Origin: an uncultured Clostridium sp.
GTDB taxonomy: Bacteria > Bacillota > Clostridia > Clostridiales > Clostridiaceae
Assembly (NCBI GenBank): GCA_900547475.1
Contig: URGW01000027.1
Span: 1-53,540, forward strand
Direction of reading: 5' to 3'
DNA: 53,540 nucleotides
This document shows positions 45,187-53,298 of the stretch, piece by piece. A program made the position numbers and the translations under genes. Every line of letters begins with the position of its first letter. Position 1 is the first letter of the stretch. The notes beneath the pieces are model-generated. The model was not told where the DNA came from. It was given only the letters and a program-made list of their open reading frames with translations, and searched no databases.

Positions 45187-45404
45187 ATGGGAAACAAGAT
45201 GAAAAAGACAAAACATCAACACAAAAATGTAAATCATAATCCACAAGTAGAAAGTGTAAAAGCGTGTTTTGGAGAACCTAAAGCAAAAATATATGACCCA
45301 ACTGACTTTAAGATTTAACTAAATTATTCTATGAAAATGAAGAAGAGTTTAAAACTGTATTTCATACAATTAAAGGCAAATTAAATTATTATGTTATGAG
45401 GTAA
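45187..45404 (+). pseudogene. Small hydrophilic gene, apparently frameshifted by one lost base
   Basis: An ATG with GAGGTGA upstream opens 43 codons (MGNKMKKTKHQHKN start, ending YDPTDFKI) stopping at 45318. Immediately, in the frame two bases on, 45312-45404 encodes a further 30 residues with good coding character (DLTKLFYENEEEFKTVF, then HTIKGKLNYYVMR). Adding one A within TTTAAG at about 45310 joins them into a 72-residue protein through DFKDLTK. The second part has no start of its own. It may be a real mutation, a sequencing error, or a -1 shift; the site is not a good slippery heptamer. If translated as is, a 43-residue protein results. It may belong to a family of short clostridial proteins with HNPQ/ES and YDP motifs, from memory and unproven. 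Confidence 0.6.
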
Positions 45405-45409
45405 ATATT

Positions 45410-45580
45410 ATGGATAATAATAAAAATAGAATGAAAGATAGACCTAAGTCTAAAAATGAATTAAGAAAAATTGATCCAACTGGAAATTCTGAAGTTGGAA
45501 TAGAAAATGGAGAAAAAATAGGTGCTCATGCTCATAATAAAAAGAGTTATAAGACATATGAATGGATGCAAGATAAATAA
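45410..45580 (+). CDS. Small hydrophilic protein, 56 residues
   Basis: ATG preceded by GAGG inside the end of the previous small gene, so the two are closely coupled. The product is Lys/Asn/Glu-rich and probably disordered (MDNNKNRMKDRPKSK, then IDPTGNSEVGIENGEKIG and a histidine pair AHAHNKKSYKTYEWMQDK). No family recognised. The IDPTGN segment echoes YDPTDF of the preceding product, a weak hint of relation. Confidence 0.68.
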   Translation: MDNNKNRMKDRPKSKNELRKIDPTGNSEVGIENGEKIGAHAHNKKSYKTYEWMQDK

Positions 45581-45845
45581 TTATATAAAATAATTAAATA
45601 AAAAAATGGAGTTTTCTCAAAACTATAAAAATTATAAAAATACTGTGAAAACTCCGAACAAGAAATAACCAGTAGAAATTAATATTTTTACTGGTTTTAA
45701 TATTATGATTGTATAATTCTATTATACAAGTTTAATTTTTAGGGATTGGCTATTTTTATACAGTCCTATTTTTTATAAAATTATATTAGAAATTAAGAGG
45801 TTAATAGAATATAAATTATATTAACTTAAAGTAGTCTTACTAGTG
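45581..45845 (+). other. Gene-free stretch with three hairpins before clpS
   Basis: No reading frame with a ribosome site was found. Three stem-loops occur: GGAGTTTTC/GAAAACTCC (45608-45616 with 45647-45655, no T run), AACCAGTA/TACTGGTT (45667-45674 with 45689-45696, followed by TTAATATT), and an imperfect GGATTG/CAGTCC stem (about 45744-45772) followed by TTTTTT. The last two look like terminators for the small-protein transcript. The clpS promoter follows. Confidence 0.55.
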
Positions 45846-45874
45846 TTGATATTGATGAGTATCATTAATATAAT
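45846..45874 (+). promoter_or_regulatory. Sigma-A promoter of clpSA with internal inverted repeat
   Basis: TTGATA (45846-45851), 17-base spacer, TATAAT (45869-45874), 46 bases before clpS. TGATA and TATCA (45847-45851 and 45860-45864) form an inverted repeat with an eight-base gap spanning the -35 and spacer, a possible repressor site. The regulator is unknown; it is not a good CtsR or Fur box. Confidence 0.7.
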
Positions 45875-45919
45875 AAGAGTAAAAGAAAATTATATAGTGA
45901 TTGTATAGGAGATAAATAT

Positions 45920-46219
45920 ATGGAAAATGGTATTTCTACAATAAATAAAGAAAAAATAAAAGTAAAAAAACCAAAACATTATAAGGTTGTTATGTATAAT
46001 GATGATTTTACTACAATGGAGTTTGTAGTTAATATATTAATGACTGTTTTTAAAAAAGATATAAATACATCAAATAAAATAATGATGGATGTTCATAAAA
46101 TAGGAAGAGGAATAGTTGGAGTTTATCCTTATGATATTGCAACAACAAAAGTAGCAATTGCATTAGGTATGGCTAAAGAAGAAGGTTTCCCGTTTAATAT
46201 AACTATTGAGGAGGCTTAA
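45920..46219 (+). CDS. clpS: ATP-dependent Clp protease adaptor ClpS
   Basis: 99 residues. ClpS recognises N-end-rule substrates and delivers them to ClpA. The core YKVVMYNDDFTTMEFVVNIL (about 21-40) carries the NDD motif and hydrophobic pocket residues, and VGVYPYDIATTKV resembles the conserved GVYTYEIAETK segment. The N-terminal 18 residues are a flexible Lys-rich tail needed for delivery. ATAGGAGA precedes the ATG. clpA begins four bases after the stop, with its ribosome site inside clpS. Confidence 0.96.
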   Translation: MENGISTINKEKIKVKKPKHYKVVMYNDDFTTMEFVVNILMTVFKKDINTSNKIMMDVHKIGRGIVGVYPYDIATTKVAIALGMAKEEGFPFNITIEEA

Positions 46220-46222
46220 TAT

Positions 46223-48490
46223 ATGGAAATAACAAGAGAAGTAAATAATATTTTAGTAGAAGCATATGAAGTTGCAAAGAAAAATAAACATGAACTAGTA
46301 ACTGTAGAACATATATTATATGCAATTACGTTTCAAGAGAGATTTATAGAGGTTATAGAAGAGTTAAAAGGGAATGTTGATGAGTTAAGAAGTAATCTAA
46401 TGGAATACTTAAATAATTATATAGATAAAGATGAAAATGGAAATATTCAAGAAAGCTATAACTTTCAACAAGTTATATTAAGAGCAAGTGAACAGGCAAT
46501 TTATGCAAGTAACAATAATATTTCTATGGAGCATATTATTGCTGCTATTTATGAGTTAGATAATAGTTATGCTCAGTATTATTTATTAGAGCAGGGATTA
46601 GAAAAAAGAGATTTACTATATAAGCTTTGTCATGAGGGTTCAGAAAATATTTATTATGTTAATGAAGAAGAACTAACTTATGAAGAATTTGATACTGATA
46701 TAGTAGATGAAGAGTTAAATAATAATTTAGAAAAAGATGAGGGTGAAAAGCAATCTCTTATTAAAAAGTTTACTAGTAATTTAAATGAATATGTCAAGCA
46801 TGAGTATACTGATCCACTTATAGGAAGAGATGATATATTAAATAGGACAATACAAATTCTTTGTAGAAGAACTAAAAATAATCCTATTCATATAGGGGAG
46901 CCAGGAGTAGGGAAAACAGCTATAACACTTGGATTAGCAAGACTTATAAATGAAGGAAAAGTTCCTGGAAAAATAAAAAATGCAGAAATTTTTTCATTAG
47001 ATATTGGAGCTACTCTAGCTGGAACTAAGTATAGAGGAGACTTTGAAGAAAGAATAAAAAAGGTGCTAAATGAAGTTAGTAAACATGAAAATCCTATAGT
47101 GTATATTGATGAAATACATACAATTGTAGGAGCTGGTGCAATTGGTGGTGGCTCTTTAGATACATCTAATCTTTTAAAGCCATATCTAATGGAAGGAAAG
47201 ATAAAGTTTATAGGAGCTACAACCTTTGATGAGTATAAGAAATATTTTGAGAAAGATAAAGCATTAACTAGAAGGTTTCAAACAATAGAAGTTAAGGAAA
47301 CTTCGGTGGAAGAAACAATTAAAATTATTCAAGGTTTAAAGGATAATTATGAAATTTATCATAATGTAAAATATACTGATGAAGCAATTAAATTAGCTGT
47401 GGAATTAAGTAGTAAATATATAAATGATAGATTTTTACCAGATAAAGCAATAGATATTATTGATGAAGCTGGATCATATATTTCAATGAATAGAGAAAAT
47501 TCTAATGAGAAAATAATCGATGAAAAAATAATTGAGGAAGTTATTTCAAAAGTGTGTCATATACCAAAGAATACAGTTGAAAAGGATGAAATATCATCTT
47601 TAAAAGAGCTAGAAAATAATTTAGAAAAAAATATATTTGGACAAAATAAAGCAATTCGTGAAGTTGTAAGATGTATTAAAATGTCTAGAGCTGGACTTAA
47701 TGAAGAAAACAAGCCTATAAGTTCGCTTTTATTTGTAGGACCTACGGGAGTTGGTAAGACCCAACTGTCAAAGACTTTAGCAGATAGCTTAGGGGTTAAG
47801 CTTATAAGATTTGATATGAGTGAGTATGCAGAGAAACATGCAGCAGCAAAACTTATAGGAGCTCCTCCAGGATATGTTGGATATGAAGAGGGCGGGCTTT
47901 TAACTGATACAATTAGAAAAAATCCATATTGTGTTTTATTATTAGATGAAGTTGAAAAAGCACATCCAGATATATTAAATGTTTTACTTCAAGTTATGGA
48001 TTATGCTACTTTAAGTGATAATCAAGGAAGAAAAGCTGATTTTAGAAATGTAGTTTTAATTATGACTTCAAATGCTGGTGCAAAAAATATAGGTAAGAGC
48101 ATTATTGGTTTTGGAGATAGAATAATTAAAGATGAAGCAATAATGGAAGAAGTTAAAAAATTCTTTACTCCTGAATTTAGAAATAGGCTTGATAAAATAG
48201 TAGTGTTTAATCATTTAAACAATGAAATGGCATTAGATATTGCTAGAAAAGAACTTAGTAAATTTAATGAACAGTTATTAAAGAAAAATGTTAAAGTAAA
48301 TTTTGATGATAAATGTATTTCTTTTATAGCTAGTAAAGGAATATCTCAGGAGTATGGAGCAAGAGAAATAATAAGAATTATAAATCAAGAGATTAAACCA
48401 ATACTAGTTGATGAAATTTTATTTGGAGACTTAAGTGATGGTGGAGAAATAAATTTAGATGTTAAGGGGAATAAATTTATTTATAAATAA
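46223..48490 (+). CDS. clpA: ATP-dependent Clp protease ATP-binding subunit ClpA
   Basis: 755 residues, normal ClpA length. An N-terminal double ClpN repeat (about 1-140) binds ClpS. Two AAA+ modules follow: Walker A GEPGVGKT (about 229-236) with VYIDEIHT, and GPTGVGKT (about 509-516) with LLLDEVEKAHPD. The ClpP-docking loop reads IGFGD (about 632-636). There is no coiled-coil middle domain, which separates it from ClpB and ClpC. With ClpS it unfolds substrates into ClpP, which is encoded elsewhere. ClpSA is uncommon in some Bacilli but common in clostridia. Confidence 0.96.
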   Translation: MEITREVNNILVEAYEVAKKNKHELVTVEHILYAITFQERFIEVIEELKGNVDELRSNLMEYLNNYIDKDENGNIQESYNFQQVILRASEQAIYASNNNISMEHIIAAIYELDNSYAQYYLLEQGLEKRDLLYKLCHEGSENIYYVNEEELTYEEFDTDIVDEELNNNLEKDEGEKQSLIKKFTSNLNEYVKHEYTDPLIGRDDILNRTIQILCRRTKNNPIHIGEPGVGKTAITLGLARLINEGKVPGKIKNAEIFSLDIGATLAGTKYRGDFEERIKKVLNEVSKHENPIVYIDEIHTIVGAGAIGGGSLDTSNLLKPYLMEGKIKFIGATTFDEYKKYFEKDKALTRRFQTIEVKETSVEETIKIIQGLKDNYEIYHNVKYTDEAIKLAVELSSKYINDRFLPDKAIDIIDEAGSYISMNRENSNEKIIDEKIIEEVISKVCHIPKNTVEKDEISSLKELENNLEKNIFGQNKAIREVVRCIKMSRAGLNEENKPISSLLFVGPTGVGKTQLSKTLADSLGVKLIRFDMSEYAEKHAAAKLIGAPPGYVGYEEGGLLTDTIRKNPYCVLLLDEVEKAHPDILNVLLQVMDYATLSDNQGRKADFRNVVLIMTSNAGAKNIGKSIIGFGDRIIKDEAIMEEVKKFFTPEFRNRLDKIVVFNHLNNEMALDIARKELSKFNEQLLKKNVKVNFDDKCISFIASKGISQEYGAREIIRIINQEIKPILVDEILFGDLSDGGEINLDVKGNKFIYK

Positions 48491-48542
48491 TAATGTATAA
48501 ACAGTTTAAGAAATTAAGCAGATATTATAATTAATTTATATT

Positions 48543-48592
48543 AAAAGTAGCATTTACTTTATTAAATGGGTATAAGTAAATGCTACTTTTTT
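48543..48592. terminator. Strong bidirectional terminator after clpA
   Basis: Seventeen-base perfect arms 48543-48559 and 48574-48590 with a 14-base loop and T run; convergent with the TauE gene. Confidence 0.92.
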
Positions 48593-48635
48593 GAAATAAA
48601 TTAATATTATTGATAAATCTAGTACTATCTACTAT

Positions 48636-49388
48636 CTATAGCAATCCTATAATCATATATATAGCTATTAATATAGAAAATATAGCGACACTTTTCTTTA
48701 AAACATTAACATTAATTTTGTTTGAGTATTTAGTTCCTATTAGAACACCTATTGTTTGAAATAAAATACTTATTATTAAAAATAATAATATATTAGTTTC
48801 ATCCTTAGCAAGGAAAAGATATCCGATGAAAGCTGGTAAAGCGATGAAAATAGAGTCAAATAAGCTTACAGCTATAGCTATTCTAATTGACATACCTAAA
48901 CTAACTAGAATAGGCATAACTAATATAGGACCACCAGCGCCAGATAATGAGCATATGGCACCTGTAATTACCCCAAATAATACTATAAAAAGTTTATTAT
49001 TGAGTAATTTACTTTCAGAATTATTATTTTCTTTATTTTTTCTTATAAGTATTGATAAACCAGATAAAAGAACAACTAAATATAAAAATAATTTGGCTGT
49101 TTCAAGAGGAATCATTGAATTAAGTTTTACTCCTAATATAGCAGCAACAAAGCTTCCTATACTAACTATTATTCCAAAATGCAGATTTAAATTGCCACTT
49201 TTATTGTATCTATATGATCCTATGATTCCAGATGTAAGAAATGATACAAAGCTTAGGGATAATGCTGTACTTAAGTTGAGTTTAAGATACCCAACAAAAA
49301 TTATAGGAAGTAGAAATCCGGCTATACCAGATATACCAACTAGTGTACCAACTATAATATTAGCCAATGCTATTATAAAAATATCCAT
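48636..49388 (-). CDS. TauE/SafE-family sulfite or organic anion exporter
   Basis: 250 residues with eight predicted membrane helices. The two internal repeats each start with G-x-x-x-G-G/S motifs typical of TauE (VGISGIAGFLLPIIFV and SLSGAGGPILVMPILV). Family members export sulfite, sulfoacetate or other organic anions. It is the last gene of a minus-strand operon after the amidohydrolase, 12 bases away. AAAGGAG precedes the start. The substrate may be a product of the deaminase pathway; that is inference. Confidence 0.88.
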   Translation of the reverse strand: MDIFIIALANIIVGTLVGISGIAGFLLPIIFVGYLKLNLSTALSLSFVSFLTSGIIGSYRYNKSGNLNLHFGIIVSIGSFVAAILGVKLNSMIPLETAKLFLYLVVLLSGLSILIRKNKENNNSESKLLNNKLFIVLFGVITGAICSLSGAGGPILVMPILVSLGMSIRIAIAVSLFDSIFIALPAFIGYLFLAKDETNILLFLIISILFQTIGVLIGTKYSNKINVNVLKKSVAIFSILIAIYMIIGLL

Positions 49389-49400
49389 TATAATACTCCT

Positions 49401-50714
49401 TTATTTATTATATATAAAGTGCTTTTTAGCTTCGTAAAGAATTTTTTCTTCATCTAAGGTTAAAACTTCTCTATTCTTCATAATAATTTTACCATTAATT
49501 ATGCTATGAATAACATCGTTACTATTTACGCTTTCAACTATAGTGTTTATTATATTATTAGTAGGTGAAAGGTGAGGTTGATTTAAGTCAATTGCAATTA
49601 AATCAGCTAAGTTATTTGGTTTTAATACTCCTAAGTTATTATGCTGCATTGTAATCCCACCATTTTCAGTAGCCATTTTTAAAAGGGTTTTAGCTGGCAT
49701 TATTGAAGGATTACAGCTTTTAACTCCGTAGTGTAAATTCATTATAGAGCGAAATACTTTTATTTCTTGGAATAAACTCATTCCACCATGAGCAGCTCCA
49801 TCTGAACCTAAAGAAACGTTAATTCCTTTTTGAAGAAGACTAGGAGTATTGGGAATACCTTTCCCACAATTGCTAAAAGGACAATGAACCACATTAGAAT
49901 TATTTTCCTTTAAAATATCAATTTCATTATCAGATAAAAAAATACTATGAGCACTTATGAATTTATCGTTTAATAAATTTTCTCTGTTTAAAAATTCTAT
50001 AGGTCTACATTTATATTTTTCTAAAAAGAAATTAATTTCATTTGGATATTCATTCATATGAGCTTCTACAGGTATATTTTTTTCTTTTGCATCAGAGAAT
50101 ACATTTTTTATTAATTCTTCAGAACAAGATATTAAAGATCTTAGTGAATAAAATACCTGCAACCTTTCATCTCCTGTATTATGAAAATTGTTATATAATA
50201 AGTTTAGATTTTTTAATGCTTCTTGAGTAGTAGTTCTAATAGATTGCGGCAAATTTTGATTATCCATAGTAGAACAACTTAATGCACCCCTAAGACCAGA
50301 TTTAATATAAATTTCAGCAGCTTCATCCATAAATATTCCACCAGCATCGATAAAGGAAGTTGTTCCAGACTTTATCATTTCTAAGCTACTAAGTTTTGTG
50401 CTTAAATTTACCTTAGATTTTGTTAATATACTTTCAAAAGGAAGCATAATTCTTGTCCAAATCATTGGTAATTCATCTAATATCTTTCCTTTAAGTAATT
50501 GTTGACATGTATGCATATGTGAGTCTGTTAATCCTGGCATCCACAATAGGTTTTTACCATCTATTATAGATTCAGGATTATAATTACTTGAATCTTTAGT
50601 TATTTCAAGTATATATTTATCTTTTATTATTATATTTATATCTCTAATTACTTCTAACTTTTCATTAAGATAAGAAGTATTTTTTATTAAAATATTACAA
50701 AATAATTTATTCAT
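49401..50714 (-). CDS. Amidohydrolase of the MTA/SAH- or guanine-deaminase type
   Basis: 437 residues. Metal and catalytic residues are complete: His66 and His68 (SHMHT), His219 and Glu222 (AHMNEY), His256 (SAHS), Asp305 (LGSDGAAHG). HCPFSNCGKG replaces the usual NPxSNxK. It is a hydrolytic deaminase of a purine or related ring; candidates are 5'-methylthioadenosine/S-adenosylhomocysteine, guanine or a pterin or triazine. The first ATG at 50735 lacks a ribosome site; AAGGAG precedes the chosen one. It overlaps nothing but starts 11 bases before the membrane gene's end, so the operon is tight. Confidence 0.88.
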   Translation of the reverse strand: MNKLFCNILIKNTSYLNEKLEVIRDINIIIKDKYILEITKDSSNYNPESIIDGKNLLWMPGLTDSHMHTCQQLLKGKILDELPMIWTRIMLPFESILTKSKVNLSTKLSSLEMIKSGTTSFIDAGGIFMDEAAEIYIKSGLRGALSCSTMDNQNLPQSIRTTTQEALKNLNLLYNNFHNTGDERLQVFYSLRSLISCSEELIKNVFSDAKEKNIPVEAHMNEYPNEINFFLEKYKCRPIEFLNRENLLNDKFISAHSIFLSDNEIDILKENNSNVVHCPFSNCGKGIPNTPSLLQKGINVSLGSDGAAHGGMSLFQEIKVFRSIMNLHYGVKSCNPSIMPAKTLLKMATENGGITMQHNNLGVLKPNNLADLIAIDLNQPHLSPTNNIINTIVESVNSNDVIHSIINGKIIMKNREVLTLDEEKILYEAKKHFIYNK

Positions 50715-50724
50715 TTTATGCTCC

Positions 50725-51171
50725 TTATATTGCATTAGTAATTTTTAACACAATTTGTGCTATAATTGCTGAACCAAGGAATGTTCCAGTCATAACAAAT
50801 ATAGCTATTATTATCATTTTCCAGCCTTGTTTTGCAAATGATTTTATATCACTGCCAATAGAGATTCCGGCAAAGGCACCAACTAAAGTTAAAGGGGCTG
50901 TAAAATTAATTTTATTAACTGAATTTATAACAAATTCAGAAATAGGTGAAATAGGTGAAGCTAGTAGTAATCCTATAATGGAACAATATGCAACTATAGG
51001 TAACTTAAATGGTAGAACTTTAGTAAGTACAACGCTAATTAAAGATATTACTAGTAAAACTAATGTACCAGGCAGTGATTCTATAAATGATACTTTAAAA
51101 CCTACAAGGTTAGCTGTTATAATTCCAAGACAAGCTATTAATAATAAAAATATCCATTCTTTATATTTCAT
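50725..51171 (-). CDS. Small membrane protein, partner of the DUF3100-like protein
   Basis: 148 residues with four to five hydrophobic segments (about 5-22, 32-52, 60-78, 90-108, 118-142). The stretch APLTLVGAFAGISIGSDIK resembles a permease-like helix hairpin. I recognise no named family. It begins within the last 11 bases of the upstream gene, so it is translationally coupled to it and probably forms one transporter with it. Confidence 0.8.
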   Translation of the reverse strand: MKYKEWIFLLLIACLGIITANLVGFKVSFIESLPGTLVLLVISLISVVLTKVLPFKLPIVAYCSIIGLLLASPISPISEFVINSVNKINFTAPLTLVGAFAGISIGSDIKSFAKQGWKMIIIAIFVMTGTFLGSAIIAQIVLKITNAI

Positions 51172-52006
51172 TTACTACATCCCCTTTTTTATTTTTTAGT
51201 TTAGAGATTCTAGGTTCAAGAATACTGTAAAGTTTATTGCATAAAGGAATTGCTATAAATATAGCTACATAGATTCCTGTAATACCAGATAAAGTTTCAC
51301 TAGCACTAGCCAAGGCAGAAATTTGATCAGACATAGCAGGATATATTTCACTTAAACTTGCAGTTGCTGAAGCCATCATTATACCTGCACCAACACCAGA
51401 AGCCATTCCAAGTGCATAAGGGTGAAATAAATTTAAAGAAGCAACTATAGTAGCCATAAAGCCAAAATAAATAGTTCCAATTAGTCCTCCAACGATATAG
51501 ATTGATAAACTTCCCTTTGCTTCAGGAGAATCAGAGCCATACATATTGGTGATTAGAGCTAAATTGCTTTCACGATTTATAGAATGGGTTGCACCAATAG
51601 CTTCTCTTTTTAAACCAAGTAATAGAGCAAAGGGAAGTGCTATAAGGATAGTTCCTAAATTTCCTATTTCTTGAAGGAGTAAAGCTGGACCAGCTTTAAT
51701 AACAGTTGAAAGATTTGCACCAGCATTTATACCAAGTTTAGCAATAAATGGACAAATAGCAACAATTACTAGCTTTGAAGCAGCTTTAACTTCTTTTTTA
51801 TTAAAGATTTTAAAAGCATCCGGTCCAGATATTATTCCAAGAAATAATGAATAAAATATAGGGAATAGGATTAATTGACCTGGGCCTAAAGAAATTTTCA
51901 TTTGTCCAATAGAGTCAGCAATTAAAATAAAAATAAATGCAACAATAAAGATTTTATACTCTGATTTTATTCTTTGGCTTAAAGATGAATAAGTATAGTT
52001 TTCCAT
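51161..52006 (-). CDS. DUF3100-like membrane protein, probable transporter
   Basis: 281 residues with about seven membrane helices (FIVAFIFILIADSIGQ near 18-35 onward). The pattern SLGPGQLILFPIFYSLFLG and MASGVGAGIMMASATASLSE matches my memory of DUF3100 proteins, which often sit beside amidohydrolases; the assignment is by pattern, not by search. First gene of the operon, divergent from the Crp-like regulator gene. AAAAGGAG precedes the start. Confidence 0.78.
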   Translation of the reverse strand: MENYTYSSLSQRIKSEYKIFIVAFIFILIADSIGQMKISLGPGQLILFPIFYSLFLGIISGPDAFKIFNKKEVKAASKLVIVAICPFIAKLGINAGANLSTVIKAGPALLLQEIGNLGTILIALPFALLLGLKREAIGATHSINRESNLALITNMYGSDSPEAKGSLSIYIVGGLIGTIYFGFMATIVASLNLFHPYALGMASGVGAGIMMASATASLSEIYPAMSDQISALASASETLSGITGIYVAIFIAIPLCNKLYSILEPRISKLKNKKGDVVNEI

Positions 52007-52105
52007 GATTTAGTCTCCTTTTTATAAATTTTATATTTAAATAGTACAATGGGAAAAAGAATAAAAAAAGGACAAATGGGACTTTTTATTAAAAAATTTT
52101 CGTAT

Positions 52106-52119
52106 TATAATGAATTATA
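52106..52119. promoter_or_regulatory. Palindrome at the Crp-gene promoter
   Basis: TATAAT-GA-ATTATA, a perfect 14-base inverted repeat whose left half could be the -10 box of the regulator gene, 24 bases before its start. A second inverted repeat, AAAAAG and CTTTTT around 52066-52087, lies toward the divergent operon. Both could be binding sites of the adjacent regulator, which is not proven. Confidence 0.45.
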
Positions 52120-52142
52120 TTTAAAAAAATGGAGTGAATGTT

Positions 52143-52835
52143 ATGGAAATTGAAGAACTTTTAGAAAAAATACCTGAAATGAATGAATATATAAAAAATA
52201 TGCCAGAGTATTTAAAATCAACTTGTATAATAAGAAAAGTTAGACCAGGTGAAATTATTCATCAAAAGAATTATAAATTGAATTATTTTGCGTTTGTATG
52301 TTCAGGGGAGCATAGAGTAATAAATGAGTTCGAAAATGGAAATGTATATATGATTGAGAAGAATGAACCAATTGATTTTATAGGAGAAGTAACTATCTTG
52401 GCTGAAGAGGAAAAAACATCTGTAACATTAGAAGCTATAACTGAATGTATATTACTACAAATCCCAAGATATGATTTTGAAGAGTGGATAAAAAAAGATA
52501 TAAACTTATTAACTCTTATAGCTAAAAAGGTAGCTTTTAAGTTATATAGGTCTTCATCAAGAAATGGGGCTAAGCTTTTTTATCCACCCAATTTTATATT
52601 ATTGGAGTTTATAATACAGTATGCAGAAATAAATAATATAGATAATGAAAGAAATATAGTTATTCAATTAACTCGTGAGAAGTTATATGAAGAGCTTGGA
52701 ATATCTGTGAAGACTATAAATAGGACAATAAAAAAATTAAAGGAAAGTGGATTTATAGATATCGTGAAGGGAAAAATATCTATAAATAAGCAGCAATTTG
52801 AACTTTCTAAAAAGGGCTTAGAGCATATGAAATAA
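52143..52835 (+). CDS. Crp/Fnr-family transcriptional regulator
   Basis: 230 residues. The N-terminal 130 residues are a cyclic-nucleotide-binding-type beta barrel (CSGEHRVINEFENGNVYMIE, DFIGEVTILAEE), and residues about 145-228 a winged helix-turn-helix (TREKLYEELGISVKTINRTIKKLKESGFIDI). The effector is not evident; no iron-sulfur cysteine set is seen. It is divergent from the DUF3100-amidohydrolase-TauE operon and is its likely regulator. The GTG at 52134 overlaps the GGAGTG site, so the ATG at 52143 is used. Confidence 0.92.
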   Translation: MEIEELLEKIPEMNEYIKNMPEYLKSTCIIRKVRPGEIIHQKNYKLNYFAFVCSGEHRVINEFENGNVYMIEKNEPIDFIGEVTILAEEEKTSVTLEAITECILLQIPRYDFEEWIKKDINLLTLIAKKVAFKLYRSSSRNGAKLFYPPNFILLEFIIQYAEINNIDNERNIVIQLTREKLYEELGISVKTINRTIKKLKESGFIDIVKGKISINKQQFELSKKGLEHMK

Positions 52836-52947
52836 TAAGTGATTTTTAATTTATTATTAATAAGTGTAGTTGAAAGAGAAAAATATATAGTGTTATATAT
52901 AAACTATAAAAATAATTTAAATAGATTTTAAAATTATAATACATTTG

Positions 52948-52976
52948 TTGACAAAGTAAAAAAAATATCATAATAT
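52948..52976 (+). promoter_or_regulatory. Sigma-A promoter of the T-box transcript
   Basis: TTGACA (52948-52953), 17-base spacer, TAATAT (52971-52976). The -35 is consensus. The 110 bases before it, after the Crp gene, hold nothing else recognised. Confidence 0.85.
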
Positions 52977-52994
52977 AAATACAAATAAATATTA

Positions 52995-53298
52995 AAAAGC
53001 AGTGATAAAGAGGAGTAAGGAATAGGACGTATTAAGAGAGGAAGGTCTAGGCTGTAAGCCTTCTATATGAAATATCCTGAAGGTAGCTTTTGAGTTTCTT
53101 TGGTGAAATAGTAGTAATCAAAGACGGTTTGTCTAAGTCGTTATTTAAATTAAGATCTAAGTGTTTAAAATGAAACATTTACTCATTTCTTAGTAAATGT
53201 AAGTTAATATATCCAAATCAAGGTTTGGGGATTCACTTAGGAATAAAGGTGGTACCGCGAGTCTTCGTCCTTTTTTAGGACTTAGGCTTTTTTTATGT
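52995..53298 (+). promoter_or_regulatory. T-box riboswitch leader with terminator/antiterminator
   Basis: A complete tRNA-sensing leader. Stem I has a K-turn (GTGAT at 53002-53006 with TGA in the 3' strand), and a loop-E motif AGTA (53014-53017) opposite GAA (53079-53081). The specifier follows: GGT (Gly, 53082-53084) if read directly after GAA, or GTA (Val) one base later; the register cannot be fixed by eye. The T-box AAGGTGGTACCGCG is at 53246-53259 and pairs with the 3' end of uncharged tRNA. The terminator is 53260-53298: GTCC/GGAC with an outer stem and TTTTTTT. Uncharged tRNA would permit readthrough. No gene follows within the window. Confidence 0.93.

Noticed and set aside
45306..45318. 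Programmed -1 frameshift at TTTAAG in the small gene
   Set aside because: The site is not a standard slippery heptamer (the AAG tRNA would re-pair poorly) and no downstream stimulatory hairpin is seen; loss of one A is simpler.
45846..45866. Fur box at the clpS promoter
   Set aside because: The half-sites resemble TGATAnT but the gap is four bases instead of one, so it does not fit the Fur 15-mer.
48826..49437. 203-codon plus-strand frame opposite the TauE gene
   Set aside because: Antisense shadow of a hydrophobic gene; TauE repeats and an AAAGGAG site support the minus strand.
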